In this document: positions 56,865 through 64,000 of the stretch, one piece after another | How positions within the stretch are numbered: position 1 is the first letter of the stretch | Layout: every line of letters begins with the position of its first letter | Source of the DNA: Rhodocollybia butyracea | Lineage: Eukaryota; Basidiomycota; Agaricomycetes; Agaricales; Omphalotaceae | DNA length: 64,000 bases | Direction of reading: 5' to 3' | Assembly (NCBI GenBank): GCA_015501585.1 | Contig: JADNRY010000016.1 | Coordinates: forward strand, 434,001-498,000 | Translations under genes and position numbers: made by a program | The notes under the pieces: generated by a model | What the model was told of the DNA's origin: nothing | Database searches by the model: none | The model's input: only the letters and a program-made list of their open reading frames with translations

Positions 56865-57911
56865 CTATCCAATGACAAGTTTTCCTTCTGCGTCGTTGAA
56901 GTCGTGGACGGGTACTTCGAGATTGAGCTGTCGATCGTGGGGTGAGGTCACTCGATGAGATGCAAAAGAGCGAAATACTCACGGGAGCAGGTCCTTTACG
57001 AGCACGACCAGCTGCAAACGGTGAATCAATTTGATAAACTTCGACAAAGAACTCTGAAAATAATACGCACAGATATCGTAATGAGAACCATGACAGGGGC
57101 AGAACCTGTATGAAGTTAGCGAAGAACTGGATGTATTTGTAACTACGCACCACCCTCCAAAGTCACCAGCTTCACCAATAGGTACACAACCCAAATGAGT
57201 GCAAACACCCAACATGACCAACCATTCTGGCTTTTTAGTCCTTTCTTCATCAGATTGTGGATCCCTGAAAGTCTTCCAATTCGCAGATCTCGCCTCGTCA
57301 ATCTCGCTCTGTGTTCTGTGTCGGATGAAGACAGGCTTTCCTCGCCATTTGATGATGACATTCTTTCCCTCTGGAATACTCGAGATATCGACTTCTACTT
57401 TTGCAAGGGCCAAGACGTCTGCAGAAGCAGCCATAGTTTTCAAAAATTCGGAGACGCTGGACTTGGCGACCGAAGCAGAAAGAACGCCCATGGTGCCAAC
57501 CATAACATAGGATAATGCACGGGTGTTGTCCGTGTTTTTGGCACGGTAACCTGAAAAGTCGGGAACTTCGGGAGCATCTTTGACTACAGCAGAAGTGTGT
57601 AGAAGACGTTGCTGGAATAATCTCTGGGCAGGGCCTACAGACAATTCAACATTTTTTTCGCCAGAAAGACGAGATAGACTTGCCAGTTGTGTAGGTCTTA
57701 GAGAAAAGACCGGATGAAGTCTTGGACAGACCTCCAGCCCACGAAGGAGGAGCATCTACGCGAGGACCAGATGAACATGACCATGAGCGTGCGGGTCAGC
57801 AGGAGCCCGTGCAGCGAGATTCAGCAACGGTGCTGCCGGAACACCAGAAGGAAGAGCGCGTACTGTAGGCGTCAAGTTGAATGACTTTTTCACCGCCTGG
57901 AAAGAAGCCAT
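56865..57911 (-). CDS. RIP1: Rieske iron-sulfur subunit of cytochrome bc1 (complex III), one apparent 1-nt deletion
   Basis: Exons 57911-57684, 57634-57151, 57105-57071, 57011-56983, 56927-56865; with one extra base in exon 1 the phases agree for 279 aa. The precursor begins [20 protein letters not shown], a presequence; a His-rich HAHGHVHL follows. The transmembrane segment [20 protein letters not shown] precedes the Rieske domain with its two cluster boxes CTHLGC and CPCHGSHYD, and the C-terminus is GKLVIG. Intron 1 (57683-57635) uses a GC donor, G then GCAAGT. At 57764-57765 a CC run must be CCC to join HVHLV to PRVDAPPSW; as given, the frame stops at TAG. Since RIP1 is normally essential and single copy, sequence error is more likely than loss. 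Confidence 0.9.
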
Positions 57912-58505
57912 CGGTGAGCAACCAGAAATAACAGCGATGTATAGTTGAAAGGTCGGGATAATTCGGGCAGCTCGAAATTCTGTGAGCGCTAATATAAGCG
58001 CCGATAATGCGTAATGATTGAAGAAGGCAAAAGAAGGCTTTATTATCTGGGCTCAAGCCTCAGACTAGAGGCGAAATGTACATGCGAAATGTACTTGCCC
58101 CCTAACTACTGAGCTCGGTTGTGCGGATAGTCACCATCACTTGGTTGAGAAAGGTATAAGACTTTGCGAGTGATATGATGGGGCCAGGGGCAGCCATAAC
58201 CAAGTTATTGTAAAAATAAGATTTTAGAGAAGGCGAAAAATACTGCAACACTTTACTGTAAGGGGAAGGAAGGAAGAAACCTACATTCCATCGTTTCTTC
58301 CAGAAAACATGATCAAAATCGGTATGGTAGTAATATTGGTGAGCTTAGATTATGTTGCGATGCAGCAATGGGACAACCAATCAAGGACCTGCAAGTTTTG
58401 TATATGTATTCAGGGAGAGGGGAGGGTCAGGCCTAGTCAGGCCTGGCAAGTGGCAACGTCCAAGTGAAATTGATTTTGGCTATATATTACAAGTAGTAAC
58501 ATAGT
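57912..58505. other. Intergenic between TFC3 and RIP1
   Basis: About 590 bp: upstream region of RIP1 and 3' UTR of TFC3, both on the minus strand. A short direct repeat GCGAAATGTACATGCGAAATGTAC with near-identical halves lies at 58070-58095. No gene. Confidence 0.4.
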
Positions 58506-61500
58506 TCATACTGAATACCAGTGTTTCGCTTGGTTCACAACCAAAACACCCGGTTTTTCTTCACTCTCATCGATAGAGGCAACAGCATGAGGCTTGATGG
58601 CACCAAGCACCGAAAATGTGGAGACAAAACGATTCTGAATGAAGTCCTCTTCAAGCAATATTTTCAGGATCTCCGCCACCTCTTGTTTATCATACACAGA
58701 TTTCAATCGCCATCGGATTTCACTCTGAGACAATTGGTTAGTGGTGTCTCTCTCAAAATCGGATCTACGTACCTGTGAAATTCCAGGCCGAAGGACGATA
58801 GCTCCAATGACAGCACGTAATGCAGCTCCCCAGATATCTGTCATTTTCTTACCGAAAATGTCCAACCAGCGACGTGGAAACACTCTGGTCAGCGGCGAAT
58901 CTGACAGCGCTACTGTCCACGATTTTGCATGCGCAGATGAGACCAGCCGAGTAGAGTTGTATCCAGCCCAGTGGAGGAATGGATGAGGTTCACCAGTCAT
59001 CTTGAATAGAACCGGGAGGACTTCCTCAGGAGGCATTTCGTTGTTCATCTGTGCATTTCATGTATGATTAACGAGTTCACGAGGAAAAGATTTAGGAATT
59101 ATACTTACGAGAAGATCTCGCTTCAGCATTCCTTGAGCACCAGCTTGTCCAACGCGCCACAAAATCAACTCGGCTATGCTCAGCTCTCTCGCGTTAAGCT
59201 GGCCTCTATGAGCTTTCCAAAGTTCGTCCAAGCATGCGGAACAATCAACAACCCCACCAAGTATATTCTTTCGACAACAAGCTACCAAGCCATCGACTGT
59301 TCGACCATGAACTAATGCAGGATCTTCGTCAACGTCCATAGCACCTGTAGCGTCTGGCGCATCGTTCAATGTCGAAGCGGAGTCTTCCAAGCCGAAGAAA
59401 CGGACGCTAATATCAGTCTCGATTTGATCGTCATCTATGAGGAGCGTGAGGTGGATTTCTGTGAATTTGATTCCAGAACTAACCGGCTTTTTTTGCTATT
59501 CCAATCCAGCGCAGGTCGACAGGCTTTCGGGTGAGAAGTATCTATGTTGAACTCGACTTTGTTTTCAGAAACAAGCTGGAGTAAATTTGCAAGATCTCCA
59601 TCCGTAGCAAGCAAAGGCCAATCGCGCCAGACTGTGTCTTGTTGAGCGGAGTCATCCTCTAGCGCCGCCGCGTCCTGGAAGGTGTCTCGACTGATTATTC
59701 CATTGAGCGCGTTCACATTACTAGAAACACGATATTAGCGATGAAGCGTTGTAACAGGACGACGAGACGTACAATTCTGAGATCTTGAGTAATCTCCCAG
59801 GCTGAGATTTCTGGGGATCACGAACAAGCTTTGAGAGCACATTACGACTGAGAAGGTTCTGGGCTGCTTGAGGTACCACTCTTCTCCAACACTGGTGAGC
59901 AATGCAGACGCAACATCAGGTTTGTACACTTCATTGGGTGTCCCAAGCACTATCTAAGGGAACGATATTGATGAGCAGCATTCGAAGATAAAAGATGATA
60001 ATTCTACCTTAAGAGCCGCTTCCGCTAGACACATTTCTTCCGCAGGAGATTCTTCGAGTGGTAGTACATCCAATTGGTTGGTAAAAGGAAGGCCAAGCAT
60101 CCCTCTTTCTCGCCCTTCTTCCACTACAGCATTCCAAACAGGTTCCCAGGAAGGAGTGGTCTGAAGACTTTCAACAACGTCGTATTGTTCGAGTAAACTT
60201 GACACGCTACTCGGAATTGGTAACTGCGTCTGTTGTGCAACAGGCATGTATCCTACGCGGCTGAATGTAGCTTTTAGTGGAAAGGAAAGAAAAAACTCAT
60301 GGTTGCTACTTACAGCGCGTTTTTATCGATATGCTTTCGGAGGAACTCGATATGTTTGATGAGGTCAAAATTCGACGGGTTTCTAAAATCGTCATCGGGA
60401 AGATGTATGGAGCCACGATGCTGTACCCAAAGCTGGTACCAGCTATCTTCTAGGCGATTCAAATACGTTTCGCCTCCCGTTGCCTCCCGAAGATGAGCGA
60501 TACGTTGGCGGACAGTATTTCTGGGACAGCCGGAAAAACTTGTTCAAGGGCGGCCCATTCCAAACGAATCGCATCCCGACATCTCCCCTTGATGACGGCA
60601 GCTGCATCGCGGGCTAGTTCTTCGTATTCTCGAGTCCACATAAATCGATGTCGGCGATTGACAGGGCGTGGCTTATTATCACCTTCTTCGGGTTGTTCTA
60701 TTGAAACTGTCAGTGACTTTGAAAAAAAACCCCATAAAGTCTTACTTTCTTCACCGCGCTTTCTTCGTGGCTGTTTGGGCGGTTTTGGAGTGATTGCTGG
60801 GCCTTGATCGGCTACTAGCTCTGCCACCGATCGCTCTGGGGGATTTACTGCGACAGGTGGTGCAATTGTTGACAGAGGGATAGCTTTTCTGGGCGAGGAC
60901 GAAGAAGACGATGCGACTGGGTTTGGTGTTTTCTTTTTGGGTAGAGCCTTCTTGGATATCATTTCAGCTTCTCGGATGACATTGCTGATCTCTGCCTCCC
61001 ATTTCTGAGTATCGTGAACAGTGGTAGACTGCATGAAACGCTCGCGAATCTGGTTGACTCTAAGCGAAGCAGATCTCTTTACAGGTTCGGGATTAACATG
61101 TTGCAGTAGTTGGGTCCATTCTGATTCTCTCTGGCGACGTGCTTCTTCAGCCTTTTGTTTCAAAGAAGCTTTAGCCTTCTGCGCCTCCACCGCCTCTTTC
61201 TCTTCGGCTTTCCGTTTGAGTTTTTTCCGAGCTCTCTCAGCCTCTTTCGCCAGTGTGCGCCGTATATCGATGTAGTAATCTCGCACGATATGAGAGGGGG
61301 CGCTGATGACCCACGATATCTTGTCTATTTCCGCATCGGTGGGTGTCCCGCCAGTTAATATATTGTAAAACCTTTTCAAGTATTGTGTTTGGTGCCAAGA
61401 AAGCTTGAAAGAAGAGTTCCATGATATAGGACGACGAAGAGTGCGTCCTGCAGTAACAGTGGCATTCAGAGGAGCGGCATTGCTAATTCCTTGACTAGGG

Positions 61501-64000
61501 GCCTCCATCGACCGATGTAAGCAAACATCCTCCAGCAGGGCCCAATAATCTACTACCTGCGATAGCGTGCTCACGGATACATCCTGCAAGAATGGAGGGT
61601 CTGTCTCTGCCTTTGCCCAGTGATGAATCGGTACTAGATCATGGAACTTCCAATAGCCCGGGGCAGACAAGGGTGAATGAGCACTCCATCCTTGTAACGA
61701 AGCAATTTGAAATTCTGTGGGATGGTTTTCCCTAGCTTCACATGTCAACAATGGAGTATTGGATGTGGCTGCGACAAGCGGGGTGGCGATACCTAAACAC
61801 CGGAGCATTTCTAAATTATCGAGGAGCTTTGAGTTGGCGCGGGCTTTGCCAACTTGAAGAATATTCTTGATGTTATCGGGCAAATCCCTGACAATCGTGT
61901 TGACGCCCTCCTCTGTGGCCATAAAAGCACTAAGTTCCTCAACGTACACCGTTGGAGAGACCAGCTTGCAGTACTGTCCCAAAGGAAGATCGTGGGAAAG
62001 GAAAGAGAGATGTATAATCTTTTGGGAATGAGAGACGATCTGAAGGGAAGAATGGCCTGTTTCGAAAGCGCGGAGGCTAATGAGATGTAGCTCTCGGGCG
62101 CGCTTGCACTTGGCGATGATAGACCCGTAAGCTTGGCATATAGTAGTCCGTTCAGTGAGAAGAACATCGCGAATCAGAGCCTCGTCTTGAGCGAAAAGTT
62201 GTGCAGCACGTTCCGGGTTCTTTCCCCAGCGATCTGGACCGTCGATCCCCACCTTCTCCAGCTCTCGTACAGGGACATGTTTCCGAAGGGCCTGTTTCTC
62301 CTGACCATATTTTATAGGTTCATCGATGATACGGCCCGAAGGTTGAGGCAGTGGAGGCGGAGACACACTTTGTGCCAGGTCTGAGAGAAAAGTAGAGAGC
62401 TGGTCGTCGGTGATGTGAGGCAGGTAGACTAAAACAGTCTGTTTGTTGGCACCAAGATACATCGGAACAGACGTCGTAAGTTGTTTGACCTTCCCGCGAC
62501 TTTCCAGCAAATTGAATGTCGCTGTAACAGTGCGTTTGTCGGTTCTAGTACCAGGAGGAGAGCTAGCAGGTTCGCCAGCTTTCGCGAGAGTATCAAGAAG
62601 CGCAACATGAGCGTCATAAAAGTCTTTCGTTTGAAGATTGACAATTCCACCGAGCATCTCTACGACACGTAGTAGTTCGTTTTCTCGTCGCAGGTTAGAC
62701 ACATTGACCTTGGGTCTAGATGCCGACCGGAAGGGCGTGGATGCATGAGAAGTGGACGGAACCGGTGTTTGACCTGCTCGAGATGGAGTTTGTATGGCCC
62801 GAGACAGATCAACGGAAGGAGTGGGAGTTTGCGGTGCTACACGGGAGGGAGAGGGCGGAGGTAATGCACTCGAGATGGATATCTAAGTTGAATCTGAGAA
62901 CCAACTTGCAACTACGAGAATGAGTATGATACTTACCGATTGAGGCATATCCATAGGCAATGGATCGACAGAAGAATCAAGGCCACCGTGACTTTCAGAA
63001 GGCCCTGCTTGAGAGACGCCTATATCGTTAATCGTTGATTGAGTAACAGGAACTTCATTGACAGGAACCCTTTCATTAGCGGGAACGTTGTCACGACCTT
63101 CCAAAGGTTCCACTTGAGACGTACTATCGTTTGCGACCATTGGGGAGGGGACAGCAGCCTCTACGGGAGCCTCTACTAGTTGCATAACCACATCCTCGTG
63201 GGAACCCTGATCAGCTGCATCCACCGACATGGGCTGGACGACGCCAACATCCAATTGTTCCGACTGGGTAGGTGCCAGTTCCATCTCTTTCTCCGTTCCA
63301 TATTGTCCATCTCCCTCTTCCTGGTCCTCCAGCCTACTTTGCCCACTCGGCCCAGCGTCGAAAACTTCAACATCAACATCGTTGTCCTTAGCAAGTTCGT
63401 CTTCATCTTCACTATCCCCAATCTTGTTCGATATTCTTTTGATACTCGAGCTTGCGCGCGCAGATCTCCTCAAAGTACCATCCTGTTCCTCGTCGCCACC
63501 TTCCACAATCCCAGACGCTCTCGACCTCCGACCACGTTTCTTTGGCGGGGCTTCCTCTCCATACACTGAGTCTTCCTCCGATTCGTATTCGTCCGTTTCA
63601 TCCACTTCTGCTGATCCTGGTTTAGATCGTCCGGGTCCTAAAGCACCAAATGGATCGGGTGTAAGGGTAGCTTCCATAGTATACTTTCTAGGACGACCAC
63701 GTTTCTTTGGTGCTACATCTTCTCCATCGACCGGACCGTCTTCGCGTTCCTGTTCGTTCGATTGTACCGGTTCTGGTTTGGGTTTTGGAGGTCGTCCGCG
63801 CTTCTTAGGAGAGCTGGGCCCTGGTGTATCAACTGCAGCCTCGGTGGACTTTCTAGGACGCCCACGTTTCTTAGGTGGACCGGGAATAATTTCGACTGAC
63901 TTTCGAGGACGGCCGAGTTTCTTAGGCACACTGGGGGTAACTTCGGCCGTCGATGTCGATTTCTTCGGGCGACCACGTTTCTTCGGGGATGCGAGTGTGG
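58506..64000 (-). CDS. TFC3: TFIIIC B-block-binding subunit (Tfc3/tau138), N-terminus outside window
   Basis: Large subunit of the Pol III factor that binds the tRNA gene B box. Exons from the right edge: 64000-62937, 62882-60746, 60697-60314, 60260-60008, 59953-59773, 59720-59109, 59048-58773, 58724-58506. The part seen starts in disorder with six AT-hook-like KKRGRP motifs (63990-63530), then acidic sequence, then conserved helical regions (NLRRENELLRVVEMLGGIVN, HRFMWTREYEELARDAA, RNTVRQRIAHLREATGG, RPGISQSEIRWRLKSVYDKQEV). The B-block winged helix should lie to the right. Three one-base deletions in homopolymers break the frame: CCC at 60523-60525, G near 59880, A7 at 59488-59494. Two introns (60745-60698, 58772-58725) are 48 nt without stops. 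Confidence 0.87.

Noticed and set aside
57635..57679. GT-AG intron (GTCTAT donor) in RIP1
   Set aside because: 45 nt with the wrong phase; the GC donor four bases upstream gives the right phase and TYTTGPAQRLF.

Overview
The window is nuclear DNA of a filamentous basidiomycete, most likely a mushroom-forming Agaricomycete. The evidence is many short (about 45-65 bp) spliceosomal introns, closely packed housekeeping genes on both strands, a coiled-coil/F-box protein and a BTB protein of the kind expanded in Agaricomycetes, and a Tad1-like LINE with a plant-type RNase H. No gene clusters by function; this is ordinary chromosome with one transposon-rich island. Exons were assembled by hand from reading frame, splice consensus and family conservation.

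Left arm (1-10.6 kb): a PRRC2/BAT2-N-like low-complexity protein cut by the window edge, complex I subunit NDUFS3, splicing factor BCAS2/SPF27, MTC1, a chromodomain protein and peroxisomal PXMP4. NDUFS3 and BCAS2 are divergent with only 39 bp between start codons. A gene-poor stretch follows (10.6-15.4 kb), then a Yippee protein, an A/B tandem repeat array (16.5-17.8 kb), a small TATA-driven gene, a Ras GTPase, a BTB protein and a single-exon F-box protein. After another gene-free gap come SUMO protease ULP1, SNARE BET1, an eight-TM membrane protein and peptidyl-tRNA hydrolase PTH2.

Repeat island (34.4-49.7 kb): a segmental duplication has one contiguous copy (48.16-49.73 kb) and one copy split by two insertions. 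The first insertion is a 2.3-kb element with inverted GTAGAG-rich ends, flanked by an 11-bp direct repeat and carrying a 418-bp 5'-truncated LINE copy. The second is a candidate TIR element that itself received a near full-length 6.2-kb LINE with a perfect 15-bp target-site duplication and a 26-nt A-tail. The LINE has ORF1 and ORF2 overlapping as ATGA; ORF2 carries two stops and one frameshift. A secreted protein with an internal duplication lies between the split copy and the contiguous copy.

Right arm (50.7-64 kb): an ankyrin protein with a fungal N-terminal domain, a flavin amine oxidase, an 18-intron MFS (anion:cation symporter type) transporter, the Rieske protein RIP1 and the TFIIIC subunit TFC3 with an AT-hook array, cut by the right edge.

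The most unusual signal is splicing. Inferred microexons of 2 nt (Ras), 6 nt (PTH2), 9 and 10 nt (MFS transporter) and 15 nt (chromodomain gene) each restore a conserved motif. There are also two GC-AG introns (in a complex I and a complex III gene), one GA-AG-like donor, and several 3n introns without stops. RIP1 and TFC3 carry four single-base homopolymer deletions within 2.8 kb, which look more like sequence error than gene death.
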